Assembly (NCBI RefSeq): GCF_001458595.1
Contig: NZ_LN890328.1
Location: 1,332,926-1,396,925 of the forward strand
DNA from: Clostridium neonatale
GTDB taxonomy: Bacteria > Bacillota > Clostridia > Clostridiales > Clostridiaceae
Direction of reading: 5' to 3'
Length of the DNA stretch: 64,000 nucleotides
Of this stretch, positions 1 to 9,796 are shown in pieces. The translations under genes were made by a program, and so were the position numbers. The stretch's first letter is position 1; every line of letters begins with the position of its first letter. The notes under the pieces were generated by a model. It searched no databases and was not told the origin of the DNA. It saw nothing but the letters and a program-made list of their open reading frames with translations.

Positions 1-1397
1 TATAATGAAATATAATAAAGATCATTACTTAATTCTTCAACAGTATTAATATTTCTATCTTTAAAATATAATTCAAATAAATCATATATTTTTTCATCTA
101 TCGTTTTAATATTTTTCTTTTCTAATTCTTCATTTACATCTTTAATTGTTTTTTCTTTTTGAGCATTTATTACATCTTCTACAGGAGTAAATTTCCAATC
201 CAAAGGTATCAATTTATTATCTTCATTTTTATCTTTTATAAATGATACAAAAAATTTTTCAATTACATTCCTGCATAAAAGCTCATTAGAAATTTTTTCT
301 TTATAATAATTGGGATATACCTCACGTATAATACAAAATAATGCTAATAATTTTGTGTTAATAGTAAGATTATTATTTTCTACATTTTTAAATTTCATAA
401 ATATATAATTTAAGAAAGTTAAATTAATTATTCTCTTTATTCTTCGTGGATTTATATCTGCTGCTATTATTATATCAGATAAAAAATCATCTTTTAAATC
501 ATTCTTAAAATTCAAAAATGCATTTTTTTCAATTGATATTTGTTTATTATTAACTCTTTTATTCCATAAAATTGATTGTATATATTTTTTTATTGATTTT
601 GCATCTATAGCTGGAATATAAAATGGTATTTGAATTATTTTCTCTAGATATTCCCTGGAAAAATTATCAATATCAGAAATTGACTTATCCTGAGAGTTTT
701 CTTTACTAAAATTAATAAATTTCTCATATTTGTTTGAAAGTGCACTTTGTAAATAATTAATATCACACCCCAAAAAAAATATGCAATTTTTTGAATTAAA
801 TATTAACTTGATTGATTCAATAACTTCCATTACTTTGTAAACATCACATCTGTCTAAATCATCAACAAAAACTACGATCTTTTTCCTTGAAATAAACTCA
901 TGATTTAATATGTAATTAATGGATTGTTTTAATGCAAAATTGTCTGAAATGAACTTATTAATAACAGCTTTTTGTTGATCAAAACTGAATTTATCAAAAT
1001 CATATTCCATTTTTATTGCTTTTAAATCTAACGATAATTTTAATGGTTTAAAAATTGATTTAATAAAATCTTCTCCAGACTTTTTTCCTTGAATATTGAT
1101 TTTTAACTGCACTTCTTGGTAAAGCTTAGCTAAAAATATTGTAATAAAATTTTGATTCTTTCCATATTCCCATGGATTAATATTAATTGTATAAAAACTC
1201 TTTTCTTTATCAATTCTTGATTTTATTAAATTCATAAATGTAGTTTTACCCATACCCCACTTTCCATGTATTCCAAAAACAAATGGAGGTGTAATTAATT
1301 CATTACAATTTTCTAGAATGTAATTAAATGCTTCAATATAAGGATGATATCCCAAATAATCTTCATCACTTGCTATATCATTGAAAAAGTTAACCAT
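1..1397 (-). CDS. KAP family P-loop NTPase (C-terminus beyond window edge)
   Basis: The reading frame is open to the left edge, so the protein is partial (about 465 residues seen). It has a Walker A motif GKWGMGKT at residues 45-52 and a Walker B-like VVFVDDLDRCD near residue 172, the layout of the KAP family of membrane-linked or defence-linked P-loop NTPases. I start it at the ATG at 1397 because an AAGGAG ribosome site sits 7 nt upstream; an ATG at 1415 overlaps that site. It is the last visible gene of an FRG-AIPR-KAP operon and follows the AIPR gene by 64 nt. KAP ATPases are known from anti-phage systems and as animal membrane proteins; a defence role here is inferred from the neighbours. 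No transmembrane insertion inside the NTPase domain is obvious in the visible part. Confidence 0.85.
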   Translation of the reverse strand, partial: MVNFFNDIASDEDYLGYHPYIEAFNYILENCNELITPPFVFGIHGKWGMGKTTFMNLIKSRIDKEKSFYTININPWEYGKNQNFITIFLAKLYQEVQLKINIQGKKSGEDFIKSIFKPLKLSLDLKAIKMEYDFDKFSFDQQKAVINKFISDNFALKQSINYILNHEFISRKKIVVFVDDLDRCDVYKVMEVIESIKLIFNSKNCIFFLGCDINYLQSALSNKYEKFINFSKENSQDKSISDIDNFSREYLEKIIQIPFYIPAIDAKSIKKYIQSILWNKRVNNKQISIEKNAFLNFKNDLKDDFLSDIIIAADINPRRIKRIINLTFLNYIFMKFKNVENNNLTINTKLLALFCIIREVYPNYYKEKISNELLCRNVIEKFFVSFIKDKNEDNKLIPLDWKFTPVEDVINAQKEKTIKDVNEELEKKNIKTIDEKIYDLFELYFKDRNINTVEELSNDLYYISL

Positions 1398-1461
1398 ATT
1401 TTGCTCCTTACTCATAATGTTTATAATATAATTACATTAATTTTGCATTACTATGTATACT

Positions 1462-3261
1462 CTATTTAAAATATATTTCTAATTTTTTATTATAATCATC
1501 TATTTTATTAATTAAGTCCTGATTACCACAATTTTTGTAATCAATTAATTCTTTATATAAATCTTCATTTTTAAAATTACTCAATGTCAATGTTTTATCT
1601 CCTAAATCACTAATTAACTCATTAAACAAAACAGCAAATAAATCGACTATTTCATATAATTCACTATCTTTAGCTGTAACTGAAGCATTAAAATTAGTAA
1701 AATCTTTTGTATTTTTTTCATTTAATATATAAATAACATATGATATAAAATACCATTTTCCATAATTCACAATAGCTTTCTTTCTTTCTAATTTTAAAGT
1801 TTCTTCTGTTGTTAATTCATTTTGCTTAGTTTCATCATCAATTTTTTTTATCAAAATTTTTCTAGCATCTAAAAATTTATTCGCCAGTTGATTTGCAAAA
1901 TTTACCGGTGTAAAGTATTTTTTGAACTCATCTTCAGAAACTTCTTGGTTATTCAATTTCACAGTATTTGTGAATATCCCATTTGAGAAAAAAGGTTCAC
2001 CATCTTCATCTTTTTTTACTTGTAATAATTTTTTAGCTGCATCATTTAGTGCTTGTCCAGGTTGCTGCTGTAAGTAAGCTTTTATTGTTCTAAAAAATGT
2101 TGCCAAATCATAACCATGTCCTTCTCCTCTTCTAACTAAAGAGAAAAATATTTTATTCGTAAAATTATTATTTTTTAATTTATTAATATTGTAAATAAAT
2201 GGAACTGTATATGCTACATCTTCAGGTTTAATTGGCTTTTGCCTATTTAATGCTATACTTATTTTATTTATTTCTTGAATAGCTATATTAGTATATTGTT
2301 TTTTTTCTATACTTTTTTCCATTTGCTTTTCTGCACTTACTTGAATAATTCTAAACATAACTTTTGCATCATCTTTGGCCTTATCGATATTTTCAGATAA
2401 AGAATTATAAAAATACTCAGCAGAAGTTGAAACTGTTTGCGCCCCATTAATAATTGACATAATATCGTCATTGCAATAATGTAACTCTATAAACCTACTA
2501 TTTTTCAAATTTAAATTACTATGATCAATAACCATTGTTATTCCGTTATTTAAATACCAAAAACTTTTTGGGTCATCTTTTAACGTTTCTTTAATTTTTT
2601 TATCTACCTCTAACTCATCTTTAATGCTACACCTAACATTAAAATTAAATAGATCACTTCCCAACTGATTATATAGTTCAACAATATTATATAAACTTGC
2701 TGTAAAAACATATCCTCTTATCTTTAATTTATTATTATCAATATCAATTTCTCTTTCTATATCTAAAGATTTAATTCTGCTTTCTATATTAATTTTAAAA
2801 TCTTGCTCTGAAGGATTTCCACATATTAAAGAATTATAATATATGTTTTGAGCTGATATAACATTTTTTTTAATTTTATATATTTTCTTAATTGAATCTT
2901 TTAGTTTTTTCTTATCCATACTTTCACAAAAATGTATTTGTTCTTCTAATGCATTAAATATATAGAACACATTTACAGTTTCAGGTAAACAACTTTCTTT
3001 CTCAAAATTATTTTCAAATTGTGAAGTAATTAAATTAATAGTATTTTCAAAAGATTCCTCACTAACAAATATAAATATACAAAAATCTTCGACATTTAAA
3101 TCTAAATCTATCGAATCAATCATTTTTTTATTACCATTTAAAACATAATCAACATTATCATCTAATGAATTATTTTTTAATATTTGTATATCAATACCTA
3201 AATTAATTAATTCTTCTTTAATCATCCTTACCATTTTTTCTTTTCTATTTTCACCAAACAT
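1462..3261 (-). CDS. AIPR-family protein (abortive infection phage resistance)
   Basis: A 599-residue protein with the AIPR core: FWYLNNGITM near residue 243, then IINGAQTV and, further on, ALNRQKPIKPEDV. These match the conserved NNGIT and I(V/I)NGxQT blocks of AIPR proteins, first described from lactococcal abortive-infection phage resistance. Biochemical activity is not established for the family as a whole; some members associate with Z1 or PD-(D/E)XK-type restriction modules. The gene starts 2 nt after the FRG gene ends, with a GAGGAG ribosome site, so the two are co-translated. The N-terminal 200 residues are highly charged and lack a domain I can name. The next gene encodes a KAP NTPase, which could supply the energy module. 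Function as a defence effector or sensor is inferred. Confidence 0.85.
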   Translation of the reverse strand: MFGENRKEKMVRMIKEELINLGIDIQILKNNSLDDNVDYVLNGNKKMIDSIDLDLNVEDFCIFIFVSEESFENTINLITSQFENNFEKESCLPETVNVFYIFNALEEQIHFCESMDKKKLKDSIKKIYKIKKNVISAQNIYYNSLICGNPSEQDFKINIESRIKSLDIEREIDIDNNKLKIRGYVFTASLYNIVELYNQLGSDLFNFNVRCSIKDELEVDKKIKETLKDDPKSFWYLNNGITMVIDHSNLNLKNSRFIELHYCNDDIMSIINGAQTVSTSAEYFYNSLSENIDKAKDDAKVMFRIIQVSAEKQMEKSIEKKQYTNIAIQEINKISIALNRQKPIKPEDVAYTVPFIYNINKLKNNNFTNKIFFSLVRRGEGHGYDLATFFRTIKAYLQQQPGQALNDAAKKLLQVKKDEDGEPFFSNGIFTNTVKLNNQEVSEDEFKKYFTPVNFANQLANKFLDARKILIKKIDDETKQNELTTEETLKLERKKAIVNYGKWYFISYVIYILNEKNTKDFTNFNASVTAKDSELYEIVDLFAVLFNELISDLGDKTLTLSNFKNEDLYKELIDYKNCGNQDLINKIDDYNKKLEIYFK

Positions 3262-3263
3262 TA

Positions 3264-4373
3264 TTATTTCTCCTCAAATTTTATTTCTTCTGATACTTCT
3301 ATTTTGAACTTTTGTAAATAACTACTTATGCTATCAAAAAAAAGTACTAATAAATTATTATATTTTACTTTCATTTCGGATAGTATTTTTTCTTTTTCTT
3401 TATCATTATTATTAATAATCAAATTTTCTTCATCTTCAATAGCTATTTTATAACTGTATATTTCCGTTTCTAATTTGTAGATTAATTTAAAAATCGCTTC
3501 TTCATTTTTTTCAAAAGCATATGCAATTATTTTCTTTCTATAATACTCTAGCTGATTTTCTAAGTTGTGTATGACTAAATTCATCTCATTATCATAAGTA
3601 AACTTGTTATTATTTATTTGGCAACTTTTTCTTGAAATTTCATTAACTAAATTAGTTGGTTCAGGATATATAGATCCTGTATAAATTCCGAATAAGTTTT
3701 TTAGTTGTTTTCTAATCTTAGATTTACACTCAGCAGGAATCTCAATTTTTTCATAATAACACTCCGGTATAGGTGAAACTTCATCACCTTGAAATAATAT
3801 AAATGCACCTTGTTGAGCAATTATTCTTTTATTTATTTTTATATGATCTATTAATTTGTGATTTTTTTGAAATATAGGATGGGTCAAAAACGATTTTTCA
3901 TTTCTATTAATTAACTCATCGTATACTTTATTTATAATATCTCCTGAAGGGCAAAAAAATTTTTCTATAAAAAATACATATACACACCCATTATTTTCAT
4001 TACTATTTTTTTCATTTTTATCATAAATATCTTCTTTTTCATGATAATATGGAGTAACCGCAAAATATAATGCTATCAAACTATTATAACTTACATCTAA
4101 TAATCTACTTGGAAATTCATCATGTTGTGCATCTATAGCTCTTTCTAAATATGTTTTCCCTTCTGTTATTCTATTAGCCCTCATCTCTTCAAATAAGTTC
4201 TTTTCAAAAAATTTATTTCTAAATAAATAATCTTTCCTAAAGATATTAGGTTCACATGGTTTTGCGTGTACTTTATCTTCACCACGATACACCAGTGTAA
4301 ACTTATCTTCTTTATTACTAATTAATTTCAATATTTTTTCTATATAATCTGAAACATTTTTTGCTTCATACAT
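3264..4373 (-). CDS. FRG-domain protein
   Basis: A 369-residue protein whose first 230 residues form an FRG domain: LVYRG at residues 27-31 (the arginine that names the family, here YRG) and QHDEFPSRLLD at 83-93, which matches the QHxGxPTRLLD block, followed by a hydrophobic helix. FRG domains are uncharacterised enzymatically but frequent in phage-defence loci. The C-terminal 120 residues are lysine/glutamate-rich and probably coiled coil. It is the first gene of a three-gene operon with AIPR and KAP proteins; an AAGGAG ribosome site precedes the ATG. A GGTTAA...TTAACC inverted repeat about 45 nt upstream (near 4412-4432) may be its operator. Confidence 0.85.
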   Translation of the reverse strand: MYEAKNVSDYIEKILKLISNKEDKFTLVYRGEDKVHAKPCEPNIFRKDYLFRNKFFEKNLFEEMRANRITEGKTYLERAIDAQHDEFPSRLLDVSYNSLIALYFAVTPYYHEKEDIYDKNEKNSNENNGCVYVFFIEKFFCPSGDIINKVYDELINRNEKSFLTHPIFQKNHKLIDHIKINKRIIAQQGAFILFQGDEVSPIPECYYEKIEIPAECKSKIRKQLKNLFGIYTGSIYPEPTNLVNEISRKSCQINNNKFTYDNEMNLVIHNLENQLEYYRKKIIAYAFEKNEEAIFKLIYKLETEIYSYKIAIEDEENLIINNNDKEKEKILSEMKVKYNNLLVLFFDSISSYLQKFKIEVSEEIKFEEK

Positions 4374-4517
4374 TTAACCATACTCCTTTAATAATTTTTT
4401 ATAATGCATGGTTAACAGTCATTATTAACCATATATTAAAAATTCACAATAAACAAAATAAAATTCATCAAAATATTTCTCATTATATTTTACCATATTT
4501 TATATCAATTTACAAAT

Positions 4518-4568
4518 AACAGAAGTTATTTAGAGGCGTATTTAATTCACTTCTAAATAACTTCTGTT
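4518..4568 (-). terminator. Inverted repeat directly after dptH
   Basis: A 17-bp perfect inverted repeat (AACAGAAGTTATTTAGA and its complement, arms 4518-4534 and 4552-4568) lies immediately downstream of the dptH stop codon. The following U-tract is weak, so it may be an RNA stability element as much as a terminator. It separates the dpt operon from the FRG-AIPR-KAP operon. Confidence 0.6.
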
Positions 4569-4570
4569 TA

Positions 4571-7500
4571 TTATCTTTCGAGTTCCCAAAAAGCCCTATC
4601 CTTCATAAACACAGCCCTATCACTATCCCCCATCTTAACAATAGAATAATGCTTATTAAGACTCTTTATCTTACTATATATATTCTCTTCTTCACTCTTA
4701 CTTTGAGTATTAAATATATACTTAACATCTTTATTATTTAAATCAGCTACATTATGAACAACCCAAGTTAAGATATAATTAGCATACTCATTTTCTCCTG
4801 TAGAGAAATGACTTAAAAGCTGAGTTGAAAGTATTGTTCCGACACCAAATTCTCTACCTTCTTTAAGTATCTTTTTTAATGAAGAAAAGTTCTTGTTTAA
4901 AAAGTTATCTGCTTCATCAACTAATACAATCTTGTTTAATTGTCTTAGATTTCCATCAATTTTACTATGTCCATAAGCTTGCATCTGAGAATAGAACAAG
5001 TCTAAAGTTATCGCTACAACAAGATTTTGTATTCCTGGATCATATCCTGATAAATCTATAACCGTAACTCCATCTATTAAATCAAATAAACTTTCTGTTT
5101 TTGTGCTGTCTGGTTCAAATATTTCAAAATCTATTAGATTACTAAATGTTGCATACAAGCTATCTTCTTTTAAATCTTCCTTATTAATATAGATATCATA
5201 AACATCTTTTAATGTTGGTGCGTTTTTATCCCATGTATCAGGCTGATTTTTTATTATGCCTTTAGCCTCATATGCTTCCATTATTAAATCTCTTAAAAGA
5301 GTTTCTTGTTTTATTCCAAGCCCAAAAGCTTTTGCTAAAGTTTCTTTCAATCCATTTGCTGTATGGAGTGGAAGCATTGGTTTTGAGTTGGCAGCTTTAA
5401 CTACTGATAGTGGATTAAAAGGTAAATGATAAAGTTCAAATACTTTAGCATCTGTAGCATCTATAAAATCCTGTTTTGTTTTATTATAGTCACCTTTATA
5501 GTCAAAAATTAATATTCCAACCTTCTTACCCTCAACATTATATTTTGATTCCCTATAAATTTGTGTAACCATAGATTTAGTAAATTGTGTTTTACCAGTT
5601 CCCATTGTTCCAATAATACCTGTATTAGTATGAAGTAATTTATCAGTATCATTTGGACACCAATAAACTTCACTATTACTCTTTTGGTTTACGCCAAATA
5701 ATATCTTCATATTTCTATCTTCATCACTTGAATACTCCTTATCTTTAGGTGACTCAGCTATTTTCTCTAACTGCTTATCTTGTTTTTTATTATCATCTTC
5801 TATGAAATCAGTAGCTGCTTCATTGGGTTCAACCAAATCTTGATTATATCCTGTAGATGTATTTTCAAAACTTTCATCTTTGTCTAAAGTATTGAATTTT
5901 TCTTCGGAATCTGAAGTATCATCTTCTTCATTAGGATCAAAACTTATATCAGGATGCTCATATTCTGCTTCACTAATTATTTTAATTGGTTTTACTATAG
6001 AACGAATTTCTTTTACTGTTTTAGTTATAAATTCAATTCCATCTTGTTCTGACATTTCAATTACTAAAACATTATCTTCTAATCTTACACTTTCACCATG
6101 ATTTCCATCTTTAAATGAAATTACTGCTGCTTCACCTATAGATTCTTCTAAGGAATCAGTCACTATATAGTTTTCATTTAATAATACTTCCCTTATATCT
6201 GAATCTATTACACTATTCCAGTTTTCTTCATTACAAACATTATATAAATTAAGTTTTTCTGCACTTGTTATTACAAGCTGCATTAAGAAGTTATTATATA
6301 CATTTTGTGCAGCAGTTAAATTTTCTTCTTTAGGATATAATAATTCGTTAAATATTTTCTTTGTAGCCTTGGCTTGTTCTATACCTTTTTCTACATACCA
6401 ATTTGGATTATCTCCTATTTTAACTTCTATTGGATATGGATGTACATATACATCACCTTTATATTCTTCAATTCCAATTAAAAGAATATCATCACTTGTA
6501 GCTCCATTATTATCAAAACCTAATTTTTTAGCTGATAAGAAGCCTTCACTTTGCTTAAGTCCTGCACCACCTGATACTCTTAAAACTTCTTCAAGAGATA
6601 TTGGCACCCAAATTATATTGTCTTTTTTAAACTTTGCAAGTGCTAATTTAATAGCTGAAAGAATGCTTATCTTTTCTTTCGGGAAATGTGATTTACTTGA
6701 TAATAATCTAAGAAGCCAATCACCATTTACAGCATTAAACATATTTATTACGTCTGCTGAATAATCCTCTGCATTTTCTATTCCCTTTTTAGTTAAGAAT
6801 TCTTCAATAACTTTTTGATACGGTCCGCTTTTTCTTGTAACTGTAATAGCATCATATCCACCAGCTGTTGTATATTGATCACTATAATGAATTATAAGAA
6901 GATCTTTTGCATCGGGATCATTTTTAAAGAAATTCAAATCTACTTTTGGATCTATAAATGTAACCCAATGACTTGCATTATATATATCATCTAATGTTGT
7001 TTTATTCTTATTAGCTACTGATATTGCTATGCAGCTATTACTGTCAAATGCCTCACCATTTATTGCAGCATTAATTGCATTTAATTTACTTGCAACTACC
7101 ATTAAATCTGTATTAGTTTCTGCATACTTTGTACCAAAACCAGTTCTGTAATAATCACCTGAGAATACTGATGGTACACCGCTTATCAATCCATTTAAAA
7201 TTACTCCAGACGGAATATCATCCATATTAGATTTTATTGTTTTCGCATTACTACTCATTTCAACAAAAGTAATATGTGCATATTCTATTCCTTCTTCACT
7301 TTTCTTAGAATAAAAATGTACCTTTTCTCTATATAAATCCAATACGTCTTCCTCTGACATACTATCAACATTTAAGTCTAATCCATATGTTTCTTTTAAG
7401 TCTTTCATATTATCACTAAATGCAACTTCTTCAAAAGCATTTGTAATGCTCTTATTTGAATAAATAAATAAGTCAATTGGCAGTACTTCTTTATTCTTAG

Positions 7501-9796
7501 ATTTTAGCTGCTTAATATAATATTTAAATATTCCTTGTAGTATTTCCTTACTATCACCAGTATTGATTAAATTAATTCTAATTGGTGCATTACTTCCCAT
7601 ATTAAATAAATACTTAAAGTGATCAACGAATTCTTCTATCTTTTCATTAACAAGTTTTGAAACAAAATCTCTCGAGCTCTTATATCTTGGAAGTTTTTCA
7701 TCTACATAGTACTTCCATTCAGGTGAATGATTTTGTTCCATTGGAATATATAATTTTTCTTCACCTACATTAATATATGGTAGTAGATATGTTGATGTAA
7801 ATTTCTTAAGTATATCATCTTCTAGCACTTCATCTTCTATCTTCTCATTAATATGAAGCTGATAAGCTATATTTAATGGATGCAGTGCTGAAAGCATTAA
7901 TTCCTTATCTTCTATTTCTCTTTTTATAGAACCAATCTTAAATAAATTCTTTTGTTTTTTATTTAAGTATTCTTTTTCTTCTATATTATTAAGCTCTTTT
8001 ATATATACCCTTATAAATTCAGTATATAAGTTTTTGAGATCTTCATTTAAATATGTTAAGCTTGGTAATCTGTTAGATAAATTAAAGTATCTTAGAATAT
8101 TACTATACGCTTGCATAACTTCACTATTTAGCTCTAAATCAATGTTTTCTAATCCATCACTTGTTTCTATAAAATAGAAACCTTCCATTTCTATTATTTG
8201 TTTTTCTAACTTTAGATTTTTTCTAAATTCATCTCTTGTGAAGTATTCCTTTGTTCCATGTTGAAGCTTATTTTCTCCTATAAATTTAAAGTCACATTTC
8301 TTTTCTCTTTTTAATTTCCATACTTTTAATCCTTCAATAGGAGCAATTTTTTCGCTTGTTCCAATAACTCCAAATGGTATAGTACAGTTATTTATATTAA
8401 GTTTAAATTTAACTAAATCACTATCATTTTCATATTCAAAATTATCACTTATATTTAAGGTTAGTCTTTCATCTTCACCAATCTGAATATCATCATAATT
8501 ATCACTTAATTCATGGGATTTTGATGTTGATGCATATTCATTAAATACTATATCTGACTCATTTGTGTTTATTGATATATAACTATACTTTTTATTTATG
8601 ACTATTGAATATTTAGTTTTTATACTTTCTAAATATTTTTCATTACAATTTACAATTACTACTCTAAATTCAAATTTTATATTTTTATCATTTTTATAAG
8701 TTATCTTATAAAAACTAGCGTCACAATCACAATTTTTGAAAGTAGCTTTTATCTTCTTTCCAGATGTTACAGCCTCAACATCACCTTCTGATTTTAAAAA
8801 TTCCTTAGATAATGATGCATCAAAAGAAAATTCTGTTTCAATTTCTTCTTTTCTTCCTTCATTAAATATAATCATATTTCTTATTCTTGATTTAGCTTTT
8901 GATGTACCTTCTTCTCTATCATATTCAATAGAACTTGATTCATACTCTAATATAGGAACATTTTTCTTGTCTTCAATATATTTTTTAACATCTTTAAAGT
9001 CTGTTTCTTTCCAGTCCTCACCTTTTAATTTATCTATACCTTTATCATCAAAATATCTTTCAAGTTGAACTTCAGGATTCCCATAATTATGGATTTCATC
9101 TACTCTATTAAAGTTTGTAGCATTTTCTTCAATTCTATTCTTTAGCTGCTTCCCTGAAAAATCTTTTAATTTACTATCATAAAATAAACCAAAACTTTTG
9201 TATTGATCCTTTTCAATACAAGTTCCATTTATAGTCGCCAATAAATCTTTATATTCAAAAATTGATATACTCTCTCCAAGTAAATCCTTCTCTTTTCTTT
9301 CAACCATTAATTCAATAATAGTTTTATCAACTTCGCTAAATTGTGACTTAGCTAATTTCACTTTGATATCATTTTTTATAGAATTTATATGAAAAGGCAT
9401 GCCTTCTTTTGAGAAAGATTCCGTTCCACCCATGATACTATCTAATGTTGTATCATGAATAAAAAGAATTGCCTTGTCTTCATATCCTTTTTCTGTACCT
9501 ACCATATTTCTAAGTCTAGTTAAAAAATCAGGCTGTACATTATCTATTGTTGCAGAAACAATTAATTTTACATTACCAAAATCAAGCATGTATGCTGTAT
9601 ATTTAACTTCTCCAGTCTTTTGATCTGTATATTCAAAAATTTTATATAGATCATTATTTTTAAGCTCTTCATAAAGAGCCCTTACTTGTTCCTGTTTTTC
9701 AAATTGTATATTATATTTTGCTCCCACGCTTAATGGATTCATTTTAAAAAAATCTATTATTTTCTCCGATAAATAACTATAAAATTGATCTGACAT
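4571..9796 (-). CDS. dptH: DptH: phosphorothioation-dependent restriction protein, FtsK/HerA-like ATPase
   Basis: A very large protein (about 1740 residues). The C-terminal 400 residues are a HerA/FtsK-like motor: Walker A GTMGTGKTQ near residue 1390 and Walker B IVLVDEADNF near 1625. Length, C-terminal ATPase and position after dptF and dptG match DptH of the Dnd system, which with DptF and DptG restricts DNA lacking the phosphorothioate mark. The long N-terminal part has no domain I can name; an acidic linker precedes the ATPase. The first possible start is a GTG at 9811, but the ATG at 9796 has a GGGGA site 8 nt before it and is preferred; it overlaps dptG by 20 nt. The protein is predicted to be cytoplasmic and DNA-translocating. 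The missing partner genes dndBCDE are discussed in the findings. Confidence 0.85.
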   Translation of the reverse strand: MSDQFYSYLSEKIIDFFKMNPLSVGAKYNIQFEKQEQVRALYEELKNNDLYKIFEYTDQKTGEVKYTAYMLDFGNVKLIVSATIDNVQPDFLTRLRNMVGTEKGYEDKAILFIHDTTLDSIMGGTESFSKEGMPFHINSIKNDIKVKLAKSQFSEVDKTIIELMVERKEKDLLGESISIFEYKDLLATINGTCIEKDQYKSFGLFYDSKLKDFSGKQLKNRIEENATNFNRVDEIHNYGNPEVQLERYFDDKGIDKLKGEDWKETDFKDVKKYIEDKKNVPILEYESSSIEYDREEGTSKAKSRIRNMIIFNEGRKEEIETEFSFDASLSKEFLKSEGDVEAVTSGKKIKATFKNCDCDASFYKITYKNDKNIKFEFRVVIVNCNEKYLESIKTKYSIVINKKYSYISINTNESDIVFNEYASTSKSHELSDNYDDIQIGEDERLTLNISDNFEYENDSDLVKFKLNINNCTIPFGVIGTSEKIAPIEGLKVWKLKREKKCDFKFIGENKLQHGTKEYFTRDEFRKNLKLEKQIIEMEGFYFIETSDGLENIDLELNSEVMQAYSNILRYFNLSNRLPSLTYLNEDLKNLYTEFIRVYIKELNNIEEKEYLNKKQKNLFKIGSIKREIEDKELMLSALHPLNIAYQLHINEKIEDEVLEDDILKKFTSTYLLPYINVGEEKLYIPMEQNHSPEWKYYVDEKLPRYKSSRDFVSKLVNEKIEEFVDHFKYLFNMGSNAPIRINLINTGDSKEILQGIFKYYIKQLKSKNKEVLPIDLFIYSNKSITNAFEEVAFSDNMKDLKETYGLDLNVDSMSEEDVLDLYREKVHFYSKKSEEGIEYAHITFVEMSSNAKTIKSNMDDIPSGVILNGLISGVPSVFSGDYYRTGFGTKYAETNTDLMVVASKLNAINAAINGEAFDSNSCIAISVANKNKTTLDDIYNASHWVTFIDPKVDLNFFKNDPDAKDLLIIHYSDQYTTAGGYDAITVTRKSGPYQKVIEEFLTKKGIENAEDYSADVINMFNAVNGDWLLRLLSSKSHFPKEKISILSAIKLALAKFKKDNIIWVPISLEEVLRVSGGAGLKQSEGFLSAKKLGFDNNGATSDDILLIGIEEYKGDVYVHPYPIEVKIGDNPNWYVEKGIEQAKATKKIFNELLYPKEENLTAAQNVYNNFLMQLVITSAEKLNLYNVCNEENWNSVIDSDIREVLLNENYIVTDSLEESIGEAAVISFKDGNHGESVRLEDNVLVIEMSEQDGIEFITKTVKEIRSIVKPIKIISEAEYEHPDISFDPNEEDDTSDSEEKFNTLDKDESFENTSTGYNQDLVEPNEAATDFIEDDNKKQDKQLEKIAESPKDKEYSSDEDRNMKILFGVNQKSNSEVYWCPNDTDKLLHTNTGIIGTMGTGKTQFTKSMVTQIYRESKYNVEGKKVGILIFDYKGDYNKTKQDFIDATDAKVFELYHLPFNPLSVVKAANSKPMLPLHTANGLKETLAKAFGLGIKQETLLRDLIMEAYEAKGIIKNQPDTWDKNAPTLKDVYDIYINKEDLKEDSLYATFSNLIDFEIFEPDSTKTESLFDLIDGVTVIDLSGYDPGIQNLVVAITLDLFYSQMQAYGHSKIDGNLRQLNKIVLVDEADNFLNKNFSSLKKILKEGREFGVGTILSTQLLSHFSTGENEYANYILTWVVHNVADLNNKDVKYIFNTQSKSEEENIYSKIKSLNKHYSIVKMGDSDRAVFMKDRAFWELER

